Shown here piece after piece: positions 46,801 to 51,435 of a DNA stretch of 51,435 bases. A model generated the notes under the pieces. That model had not been told where the DNA came from, ran no database searches, and saw only the letters and a program-made list of their open reading frames with translations. The stretch spans positions 1-51,435 of the forward strand of contig NZ_JACJTR010000043.1 in assembly GCF_014698795.1 (NCBI RefSeq), given 5' to 3'. The DNA comes from Nostoc sp. FACHB-892. Lineage in GTDB: Bacteria; Cyanobacteriota; Cyanobacteriia; Cyanobacteriales; Nostocaceae. The position numbers were made by a program, and so were the translations under genes. Position 1 is the stretch's first letter. Every line of letters starts with the position of its first letter.

Positions 46801-46827
46801 CGAGAATACTTGGCTCAGGTAGTCTAA
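37834..46827 (+). CDS. Hybrid PKS/NRPS: KS-AT-ACP-aminotransferase-Cy-A(Cys)-PCP-TE
   Basis: 2997 residues. KS 7-430 (Cys176, His311, His351). Malonyl-type AT about 530-830 (Ser625 in GHSVG; HAFH 725-728). ACP with Ser953 (LGADS). Gln-rich linker about 990-1165. PLP aminotransferase of GSA type about 1168-1600 with Lys1443 (ATYGKVVGGGMPIG). Heterocyclization-type domain 1677-2110 (FPLTDIQQAYWLG; FFNRLPLHPQVDDLIGNFSS). A domain about 2135-2640 with code D2332 L2333 Y2336 N2375 L2402 S2404 L2428 I2436 W2437 K2625, the known Cys code. PCP Ser2682 (LGGNS). TE with Ser2812 (GWSMGG) and His2973. No KR or DH, so the beta-keto group is aminated. Predicted product: beta-amino acyl-cysteine or its thiazoline. 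The first Asp of DxxxxD in the Cy domain is Ser1811. Met4 has the better ribosome-site spacing. Confidence 0.95.
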   Translation: MSNMDREPIAIIGIGCRFPKAKNKQAFWQLLQEGIDAITEVPPGRWDGNTVYAEDGETPVNSCLGGFLEDLDQFDPQFFKIFPKEAVSIDPQQRLLLELAWEALEDAGQKPEHLAGTKAGVFMGINGFDYYTLLMDNPAQNMDAYVGTGNTNCIAANRISYLFDFTGPSLGIDTACSSSLVAVHLACQSIWNGDSTLALAGGVRIILSPWIAISFGKAGFMAPDGRCKAFDSRANGYVRSEGAGVVLLKPLSQAMADGDLIYAVIRGSAVNQDGRSNGLTAPNPWAQEALLLQAYRQAGISPHQVQYIEAHGTGTQLGDPIEMKALGKVLAQGRAPGSDCLVGSVKTNIGHLEAAAGIAGLIKVALSLYHRQIPPSLHFQQPNPYIPFKNLPLRVPTTLEPWPETTDMAIAGVSSFSFGGTNAHIVLADAPKVARKEPVVDSPLHLLTLSAKCEKALQDLAKRYLDFLASHPPVSLADVCFTASTGRSHFEHRLALTAGSTQQLTQRLDTFCQGQTPIGLASGSVRSKQQRKIAFLFTGQGSQYVNMGRQLYDTQLVFRKTLEECDRLLQPYLEKSLLSVLFATTDTHLINQTVYTQPALFALEYALAQMWQSWGISPNIVMGHSVGEYVAACVAGVFSLEDGLKLIAERGRLMQALPPTGMMAAIFATQEQVQQAILPYLSQVSIAAVNGSQHTVISGERNSVESIIQQLQAQGIESRSLQVSHAFHSPLINPMLDQFEQIARQVQYHHPCIPIVSNLTGKILTPEETIDAIYWRHHTRKAVQFAAAIQTLIEQDYDLFLEIGPHPVLSSMGKRCLTTENATWLPSMQKEQDDWWLILNSLGKLYTNGIEVDWASFHQGYQRSKIHLPTYPFQRKRYWIESVKTMNQPLTMNKSHANVMDVSSDISNGRNSPAIKREKISSTLLPLIGRWLHIDNLNELNVHANFLDLGADSISLLEAVRSLEKTFGVKIEVRQFFEDIQTVDSLITYLEQHLPASWGLEIFNRPDLKISKKAEISQFETINQVSQTVQQSVQQHQPVQPVSLNFNPATQNQVSRSLSESPLTGIIGQQLQLMSQQMELLRSEVSLPKQLYQTSTTPIEFTSSQPQLLSAKTTDAFANQTPQTSVIKTATSQPTVIPVQSNGKLSASSSSTNSLGRRNTLKPQQQEYLDAFIARYTNRTQGSKLLKQTYHPVLADKRAAAGFRPAIKEMIYPIAGKHSQGSKIWDVDGNEYIDISMGFGVHLFGHAAPFIMEALEAQIKEGIQIGPQARLAGEVAQLFCELTGMERASFCNTGTEAIMTAIRLARAVTGRTKIAFFANSYHGQSDATLFVPSLTEDGKPCVSPLNGVPQYMAEDTLILKYGDAQSLDLIKEYAGELAAILVEPVQSSHPDLQPKAFLQNLRDLTANNGILLIFDEVITGFRLHPGGAQAWYGIQADLATYGKVVGGGMPIGILAGKAKYMNSIDGGYWNYGDQSYPQAGTIFYGGTFNKNPLTVATTLAVLKYLKQQGSALQDNLNQRTAQFAQRLNNYFQQENVPIQVIYCGSLFRFIAVSNSNNVNLFADSNIEMDLFYYHLIEKGIYVWEARRLFLSTAHTDEEIDYVIQAVKQSVKDMRAGGFFLASPELLNHKQHSGSINKTTTTATDMIADVAHTINQEIATVDNEFSAWKVLPAPEQRHLPFPLTDIQQAYWLGQSNAFELGNLRAHTYDEYEVYDLDINRCQRVLRRLIERHDMLRAVISPDGQQQILEQVPDYKIEVVDLRGQEPEVITACLESVRQRMIQHGSSTDEWPLFEIKVHQLDERCFRVHFSVSLMILDGISDGIATQEFCKFYQNPDIYLPPLELSYRDYVLALNKFQNSKTYQNSLAYWKNRLSTLPPAPELPLAKNPALVSQSKFVRRTGKLAPESWQRFKTKATRLGLTPTNALCAVYCEVLAAWSKTRHFTVNILFFNRLPLHPQVDDLIGNFSSTILLEVNYSQFAAFATRAKRLQSQLFTDLEHSDVSGIQVLREQSRIETKTSKAAMPIVFTSSLNLQPQGNETIAVPLSGKLICNALQTPQVQIDHEVYEQNGALLCNWDVVEEIFPEGMIDDMFSAYTHLLERLADEDEAWQEQSFQLLPARQLEQRIAVNSTDAPITKAMLHTLFAEQVAERSQQAAVVAANKTLTYQELYLYSHQIGRWLRQLGTRPNVLVAVVMQKGWEQVVAVLGVLQSGAAYLPIDPALPQERLQYLIAQSEVGLVLTQSWLKDKIQWPKNIQLLCIDSEDIENIGDHPLELIQQPEDLAYVIFTSGSTGLPKGVMVDHRGAVNTICDLNKRFGVGSEDRVLALSSLNFDLSVYDIFGTLAAGGTIILPDADALKNPAHWTQLLIKEKITIWNSVPALMQMLVDYASSYDLSACSLRLVLLSGDWIGVTLPDQIKSLFAGVQVISLGGATEASIWSVCYPITTVAPTQSSIPYGKPMTNQRTHILNENLEPCPDWVVGNLYLEGIGLAKGYWRDEEKTNAQFIVHPQTGKRLYRTGDIGRYLPDGNIEFLGREDFQVKVQGYRIELGEIESALRQHPAIRDVFVTAVGEVHSSKRLVAYVRTEQSLIADVNELRNFLAHKLPEYMIPTAFIVLETFPLTLNGKVDRKALPNPETRVTERQSNFVAPADALQLQLTQIWEELLNVHPVGIRDNFFELGGNSLLAVRLMAKVHKLYQQELSLSTLLQGPTVEHLANVLRQQTTNQRWSSLVEIQPSTSQIPLFFVHPVGGNVLCYVDLARHLGSEQPFYGLQSVGLNGEQPPYTTVEDMAAHYIQELRTIQPQGPYLLGGWSMGGLVAYEMAQQLHQQQQEVSALVLLDSRVPTFTPNLDDATLLTWFARDLSGLVGKNFPLLPDEIQNLKSEAGLHYLLEQAIKANILPSDIEVTQMQRLLEIFKANTRAMWNYQPRVYAQPMVLIRPNEVFSVDFDDFGDASWGWHKFAQQLTIQTISGNHYSILAQPHVQVLAQQLREYLAQVV

Positions 46828-46859
46828 AGAAATTATTTCCAGGCGAATAGGATACTGAG

Positions 46860-48170
46860 ATGGAACAACGTGCTGTTGCGAAAAGAATGCGGGTTTTTAT
46901 CATTATCTGGTTAGGACAACTTGTGTCTTTGGTGGGTTCTGGTTTGACAAGCTTTGCCTTGGGTGTTTGGGTTTATCAACGCACGGGGTCGGTAACTGAT
47001 TTTTCACTGATTTCTTTATTTACGACCTTACCGTTGGTTTTGGTTTCACCCTTTGCAGGTGCTTTTGTAGACCGTTGGGATCGACGGAAAACGATGTTTT
47101 ATAGCGATCTAGGGGCTGGTATAAGTACTATAGCGATCGCTTTACTCTTGTTTTCCGGTCGGTTGGAATTGTGGCATATTTATTTAGCAACAGCCGTTAG
47201 TTCCATCTGTAAAGCTTTTCAATTACCAGCCTACACCGCAGCTAGTACTACTTTGGTGCCTAAAGAGCATCTTCATCGGGTAGGCGGTCTGACTCAAATG
47301 GGTCAATCTGTCGCTGAACTGGCTTCACCTGTACTTGCAGGAATACTAGTTGTAACTATTCAAATTCAGGGTGTACTTTTAATCGACTTCTGTACTTTCT
47401 GTTTTGCTTTAATTACGTTACTGATTGTTAAATTTCCTAAATATGAAAGTACGAATGTTGATGCTATTAAGAAATCTTCGCTGCTAGGTGATATTTCCTC
47501 TGCTTGGCATTACATTACAACACGGACTGGACTACTAGGATTGCAGATATTTTTCGCAGCTACTAACTTTCTGCAAGGAATTGTGGAAGTTTTAGCTACA
47601 CCGCTGATTCTTTCTTTTGTTTCGCCTGCTGTTGCTGGTAGTATACTTTCTATTGGCGGCAGTGGGATGCTCTTTGGCAGCATTGTGATGAGTATCTGGA
47701 AAGGCCCAAAACGCCGCGTCAATGTTGTGTTTGGTTTTTTGTTCCTCAACGGATTGAGCATGATTGTCGCAGGGTTGCGCGCTTCGCCTGCTCTTTTTAC
47801 TCTTGCTGTTTTCCTTTTCTGTTATGGTCTACCAATGATCAACGGTTCTAACCAAATAATTATCCAACGCAAGGTTCCGCTTAATTTACAGGGAAGGGTT
47901 TTTGCTTTGAGTAAAATGATCTCTGGAATTTCCTTTCCAGTCGCCTATCTTGTGGCTGGGCCTCTGTCAGATTACATTTTTGAGCCTTTGATGGCTGTTA
48001 ACGGACCTCTAGCTGACAGTATAGGGCAGATTATTGGTATTGGCAAAGGGCGTGGGATTGCTTTACTATTCATTGTTATAGGAACACTGACGATGATAGC
48101 GACAGTTATTGCTTACCAATATCCTCGTCTGCGACGGGTAGAGGATGAAATACCAGATATAAGTATCTAA
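46860..48170 (+). CDS. MFS exporter (DHA3-like) of the biosynthetic cluster
   Basis: 436 residues, about 12 membrane segments. The cytoplasmic loop motif is GAFVDRWDRRKTM (67-79), as in macrolide-efflux-like DHA3 transporters; later ASPVLAGILVV and LQGRVFALSKMISGISFP match the same group. It starts 33 bp after the PKS/NRPS gene and is probably in its operon. The likely role is export of the cluster product. The C-terminal tail (RLRRVEDEIPDISI) is polar and cytoplasmic. Confidence 0.92.
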   Translation: MEQRAVAKRMRVFIIIWLGQLVSLVGSGLTSFALGVWVYQRTGSVTDFSLISLFTTLPLVLVSPFAGAFVDRWDRRKTMFYSDLGAGISTIAIALLLFSGRLELWHIYLATAVSSICKAFQLPAYTAASTTLVPKEHLHRVGGLTQMGQSVAELASPVLAGILVVTIQIQGVLLIDFCTFCFALITLLIVKFPKYESTNVDAIKKSSLLGDISSAWHYITTRTGLLGLQIFFAATNFLQGIVEVLATPLILSFVSPAVAGSILSIGGSGMLFGSIVMSIWKGPKRRVNVVFGFLFLNGLSMIVAGLRASPALFTLAVFLFCYGLPMINGSNQIIIQRKVPLNLQGRVFALSKMISGISFPVAYLVAGPLSDYIFEPLMAVNGPLADSIGQIIGIGKGRGIALLFIVIGTLTMIATVIAYQYPRLRRVEDEIPDISI

Positions 48171-48352
48171 ATCCTAACGCTGAGATAAAGTCTGGATTGT
48201 TGAGATTAGCAGTCAATTTTCTCTTGTAACTAAAGCATAGTTGCTTGTTCTTTCTCAAAAACAGGCAGATTGGTGTGACTTGAATACCTATGCCTTAAGC
48301 TTTTTATCTGCAAGTTTAGTTAATACCCATTTACATAAGGAATAGAAAGCTC

Positions 48353-50422
48353 ATGAAAAAGCAATCATCTAAGTTTGTGATAGATTGGACTGAAATTGAA
48401 GATTCTTCACCTATACCTTACCCCCAGCGTCAAGTTAGTGACCGCTACAATTACAAAGACTGGTCAAACTCTACAAAAGCAACACCAGTCCTCAATCTAA
48501 TAAACATACCTGACGCTCAAACTCGATTTGACTTTAAGGATGCTGATTCTAAAACAAAATTATGGACTGGTGATGTTGGTGAGCGCACTGATATAGCATC
48601 ACTAAACAGTTCAATAAAGCTAGATAAAATTCCAGCTTACAATCAAGAGCACCAACTACTTACTGCTATCAATAAGCAAATTTTATCTTCTTGCTCTAGC
48701 AAAACTAAAACTTCTACAAAAACTGAAAATTTTATGCCAGATATATCAATTACTTTTGACAAAATTGAAGAACCAACAATTTTTCCAGACGAACGCGGGA
48801 AAGTTAACGTTGTTGTCAGCAATCAAGGTCAAGCAAAATTCAAAGGGCCTTTAACTATCAACCTTTATGCTTCAACAGATTCAATTTTAGATAATTCCCC
48901 CCTGAATACCCTCAACCCTGCATTAGAAGGAACAGATGAGTTATTAGGTAGTTTGGATTTGTCATATTTGAACTTAGTGCCAGGCGAATCTAAAACTTTT
49001 ACACTCAACTTTGCTGATGCTAAATTTCGTACTCCTAGTGTGGTGTCACCTGGAGCTTATTATTTGTTAAGTGAAGTTGACCTCAATAACACCATCGTTG
49101 AAAGTAATGAAAACAACAATCTCAACAGCATTTTTGTTTCAACGCCTGGAACTGATGTTGTACTCGATTGGAATTCTACCCTATTTAATGCCATACAAGC
49201 GAATAACATTAAAATAGGCAATAAATTGGAACAGGGTGATATTGAAGGAGCGTTAGAACTAGCTGCACTTGATCCGCGTAACGCCGCAATAGTTCACTTG
49301 GCAATATATGATGCTGTAAATGCAATTGATCGTAGTCACGCTTCTTATTTTGTTAATATAGACCCATCGGAAACAGTTAGTGCATCGCTGGAAGCCGCAG
49401 TAGTTGGCGCAGCCTACCAAACACTAATCAATCTATATCCAGGAGAAAAAGACGCATTCGAGGCGCAAAAAACTCGGTCTTTAGCAGAGATTCCCAACGG
49501 CGAAGCTAAAGAACTTGGCTATAGTTTGGGAGTACGTGTTGCTAATGAAATACTGCAATTACGGAGTAATGATGGTGCAATAGAAGCATTTATTAAACCT
49601 TATACAGCCCAGCCTATTCCTGGTGTCTGGCGACCAACTATTAATAGTAGTACAGATGAGATTGGTGGCGAAGCATTATTGCCTGGCTGGGGTGATGTTA
49701 CTCCGTTTGCAATATCTAGTGTGGAAGATGTTATCCAAAGTGCTGGGTTAGAAGGCCCTCCAGCGTTAGATAGCATTCAGTATGCAGAAGAACTGGAACA
49801 AGTTCGATTATTTGGTGGTTTAGAGGATACTGATATTACTGACGTTATTCGCACCCCAAAACAGACTGAAATCGCTAATTTCTGGGCTTATGATCGCTCC
49901 GACACATTTGGAGAACCTTACAACCTCATTGCTCAAAGGGTAGCTTTACAACAAGGTAATACCATAACAGAAAATGCCCAATTGCTTGCACTCATGAATA
50001 TGGCGATCGCTGATGCAGGTGTCGTTGCATTTGATGTTAAATATACATACAATCAATGGCGACCCATTACAGGAATTCGTGAGGCTGATACAGATGGTAA
50101 TCTATACACAGTTCAAGATCCTAATTGGAAATCACTACTAGACACTCCATCACATCCTGACTACATAGCGGCCCACTCTGCATTAGGTGCTGCGGCTGGT
50201 ACAGTTTTAGCTTCTTTCTATGGCACTGATAACATCAGCTTTAATCTTACTTCGCAAGAATTACCTGGTGTTGCTCGATATTTCCAAGGTTTTAGAGATT
50301 TTGTAGAAGAAAATTCTATCAGCCGTTTTTATGGTGGGGTTCATTTACCTTCATCAAGCGAAGCTGGTTTACTTGCAGGTACCGCTGTTGGCAATTACGT
50401 AGTTGATAATTTTTTAGTGTAG
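48353..50422 (+). CDS. Vanadium-dependent haloperoxidase-like protein with CARDB-type domain
   Basis: 689 residues. A polar lead is followed by a CARDB-like beta-sandwich (about 127-265: INLYASTDSILDNSPLNTL; LSEVDLNNTIVESNENNN). The C-terminal half is a vanadium haloperoxidase/PAP2-type helical domain. The vanadate-site motifs are present: Lys563 and Arg570 in KYTYNQWRP (KX6RP), His608 in YIAAHSALGAA, and Arg658 and His664 in SRFYGGVHLP (SRX5H). The classical PSGH is replaced by IAAH, as in several bacterial relatives. It may oxidise halide with H2O2, or act as a phosphatase-like enzyme. No signal peptide is visible. It is 182 bp after the exporter, so co-regulation with the cluster is likely but not certain. 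Confidence 0.87.
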   Translation: MKKQSSKFVIDWTEIEDSSPIPYPQRQVSDRYNYKDWSNSTKATPVLNLINIPDAQTRFDFKDADSKTKLWTGDVGERTDIASLNSSIKLDKIPAYNQEHQLLTAINKQILSSCSSKTKTSTKTENFMPDISITFDKIEEPTIFPDERGKVNVVVSNQGQAKFKGPLTINLYASTDSILDNSPLNTLNPALEGTDELLGSLDLSYLNLVPGESKTFTLNFADAKFRTPSVVSPGAYYLLSEVDLNNTIVESNENNNLNSIFVSTPGTDVVLDWNSTLFNAIQANNIKIGNKLEQGDIEGALELAALDPRNAAIVHLAIYDAVNAIDRSHASYFVNIDPSETVSASLEAAVVGAAYQTLINLYPGEKDAFEAQKTRSLAEIPNGEAKELGYSLGVRVANEILQLRSNDGAIEAFIKPYTAQPIPGVWRPTINSSTDEIGGEALLPGWGDVTPFAISSVEDVIQSAGLEGPPALDSIQYAEELEQVRLFGGLEDTDITDVIRTPKQTEIANFWAYDRSDTFGEPYNLIAQRVALQQGNTITENAQLLALMNMAIADAGVVAFDVKYTYNQWRPITGIREADTDGNLYTVQDPNWKSLLDTPSHPDYIAAHSALGAAAGTVLASFYGTDNISFNLTSQELPGVARYFQGFRDFVEENSISRFYGGVHLPSSSEAGLLAGTAVGNYVVDNFLV

Positions 50423-50466
50423 TAAGCTACAACACTTATCTACATTTGTTACCAATTAACGTTAAT

Positions 50467-50519
50467 TTTAGGGTAGGCGTGAAATCTAACCAAATTACAT
50501 TATTTATTCCTACCCTAAA
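50467..50519 (+). terminator. Long-loop inverted repeat after the haloperoxidase gene
   Basis: tttagggtagg (50467-50477) and cctaccctaaa (50509-50519) are perfect complements with a 31-nt loop. Probably a transcript end separating this gene from the next. Confidence 0.5.
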
Positions 50520-50703
50520 TTACCGCTACTTTAAACATTAAATCAGTAAACAGTAAACGGTTACCAAAGCGTATCCTGTTGTATTACAGCGCACTAACGG
50601 CTATTATCAACTGGTGAGTATAAGTTAAGGATAATACATCACTCACTGTTTACTAATAAATCCTTACCGATAACTGTTAAAAACAGGCTTAAAGGAAATA
50701 GTT

Positions 50704-51306
50704 ATGCGACAAGTAATTGTAAATAGCAAATCTTATCTTACTTCAGGAATATTAGCTTTAACTATCTACTTAATTACGTTATGTTTGGCTTTCTTTTGTA
50801 ATCCTGTACCTTTGGCTAATTTATTAGGTTTTTTTTCATTAATAGCTTATATCACTACGTTAATACCAAGCATATTTAAAAGAGCTTTTCCAGTTTATAA
50901 AAATAGTAAAGCTATAAAATTTTTAATGAATAAACGACGATACATTGGTATTGCTGCTTTCTTTTTCGGCTCAAATCACGGATTACTACTATTAATTCAA
51001 AGAGAAATCAATTTACTTTCACCCTTAACGTATATTGAATACTTTCAAGGGATATCTATGCTATTTATTTTCAGTATTTTAGCAATAACATCAAATGATT
51101 GGAGTGTAAAGAGCTTAAAAGTTTATTGGAAAAAGATACATCGATTAACTTATTTAGTTACGTTGTTATTGCCTTGGCATATTTTAGATAAAATGTCAAT
51201 TCACTGGACTTATGTAACCCCATTTGCAGTATTGTTTTCATTAGTTAATCTCTGCATTTTTATATTTTCAAGATACAAAAAACAAGCTAGCGCTAATTTT
51301 AAATAA
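50704..51306 (+). CDS. Ferric-reductase-like/haem-binding membrane protein
   Basis: 200 residues with about six hydrophobic segments. Conserved His residues sit in helix positions typical of the ferric-reductase-like transmembrane domain (MsrQ/YedZ type): His92 (FFFGSNHGLLLL), His146 (KKIHRLTYLV) and His159 (LLPWHILDK). The charged loop SNDWSVKSLKVYWKKIHRL precedes the second His as in that family. It would bind two haems and pass electrons across the membrane. No soluble flavin domain is present. aaggaaa precedes the ATG. Link to the cluster is by position only. Confidence 0.7.
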   Translation: MRQVIVNSKSYLTSGILALTIYLITLCLAFFCNPVPLANLLGFFSLIAYITTLIPSIFKRAFPVYKNSKAIKFLMNKRRYIGIAAFFFGSNHGLLLLIQREINLLSPLTYIEYFQGISMLFIFSILAITSNDWSVKSLKVYWKKIHRLTYLVTLLLPWHILDKMSIHWTYVTPFAVLFSLVNLCIFIFSRYKKQASANFK

Positions 51307-51312
51307 TCCAGG

Positions 51313-51420
51313 ACTTACGCAACTGGCACAGGCGATCGCTAATTACTGGTACTTTAGTACTATATAACTGACGTAACTGGCAGAGGCGATCGCTCATAAA
51401 GAGTATTTTTGTACTATAAA
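51313..51420. repeat. Two tandem copies of a 54-bp HIP1-containing repeat
   Basis: Copies at 51313-51366 and 51367-51420 share aactggca, aggcgatcgct and gtactata. The first copy begins right after the stop of the membrane protein. The sequence acttacgcaactggc has the look of a cyanobacterial interspersed repeat. Confidence 0.75.
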
Positions 51421-51435
51421 AATGCACATGAAATG

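Overview
The window looks like accessory DNA from a filamentous, Nostoc-like cyanobacterium. Supporting signs are HIP1 octamers (gcgatcgc) throughout, a cyanobacterial-type glutamate-cysteine ligase, a giant DUF4347/Calx-beta/RTX-type repeat protein, a DUF7219-like small protein, a hybrid kinase of cyanobacterial type, and many decayed genes and insertion elements. I cannot tell from sequence alone whether it is chromosome or plasmid.

Layout. 1-2.6 kb: end of an unknown gene, a truncated dihydrofolate-reductase-family gene, and a decayed transposon with 19-bp terminal inverted repeats. 2.7-4.1 kb (minus strand): a compact RiPP locus with an ATP-grasp ester/amide ligase and a precursor peptide carrying five 12-residue repeats of the type TTLALGEEGG. 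This is a graspetide (omega-ester peptide) locus with a TTxxxxEE core pattern. Three hairpins lie between the two genes, and part of a sixth core repeat sits out of frame behind a GGGG tract. 4.3-4.8 kb: a dead SDR gene. 5.1-16 kb: one 3659-residue secreted or surface repeat protein. 16-18.1 kb: gene remnants. 18.4-25.1 kb: two-component signalling genes, an intact IS4-family element with 9-bp target duplications, a Crp/Fnr regulator, and a 1254-residue hybrid histidine kinase whose first 46 residues are a ParD-like ribbon-helix-helix domain. 25.4-30.4 kb: DUF7219-like gene, an Rrf2 regulator with a small partner, a peptidase fragment, an MFS transporter and hypothetical genes. 30.4-31.9 kb: gene-free DNA rich in degenerate, partly 30-bp-periodic repeats. 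31.9-33.0 kb: gshA on the minus strand.

34.4-51.3 kb is a plus-strand biosynthetic cluster: fatty acyl-AMP ligase with fused ACP, cytochrome P450, a 2997-residue PKS/NRPS hybrid (KS-AT-ACP-aminotransferase-heterocyclization-A-PCP-TE), an MFS exporter, a vanadium-haloperoxidase-like protein and a small haem-type membrane protein. Read in order, a fatty acid is activated, extended by one malonyl unit, aminated at the beta carbon, joined to cysteine (the ten-residue A-domain code reads as the known Cys code), possibly cyclised to a thiazoline, and released by the thioesterase. The heterocyclization domain has Ser in place of the first Asp of its DxxxxD motif, so ring formation is uncertain. I do not recognise the product.

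The two strongest candidates for something undescribed are the repeat-core graspetide locus and the beta-amino-acyl-cysteine (thiazoline) PKS/NRPS cluster. The antitoxin-type DNA-binding domain fused to a hybrid kinase comes next.
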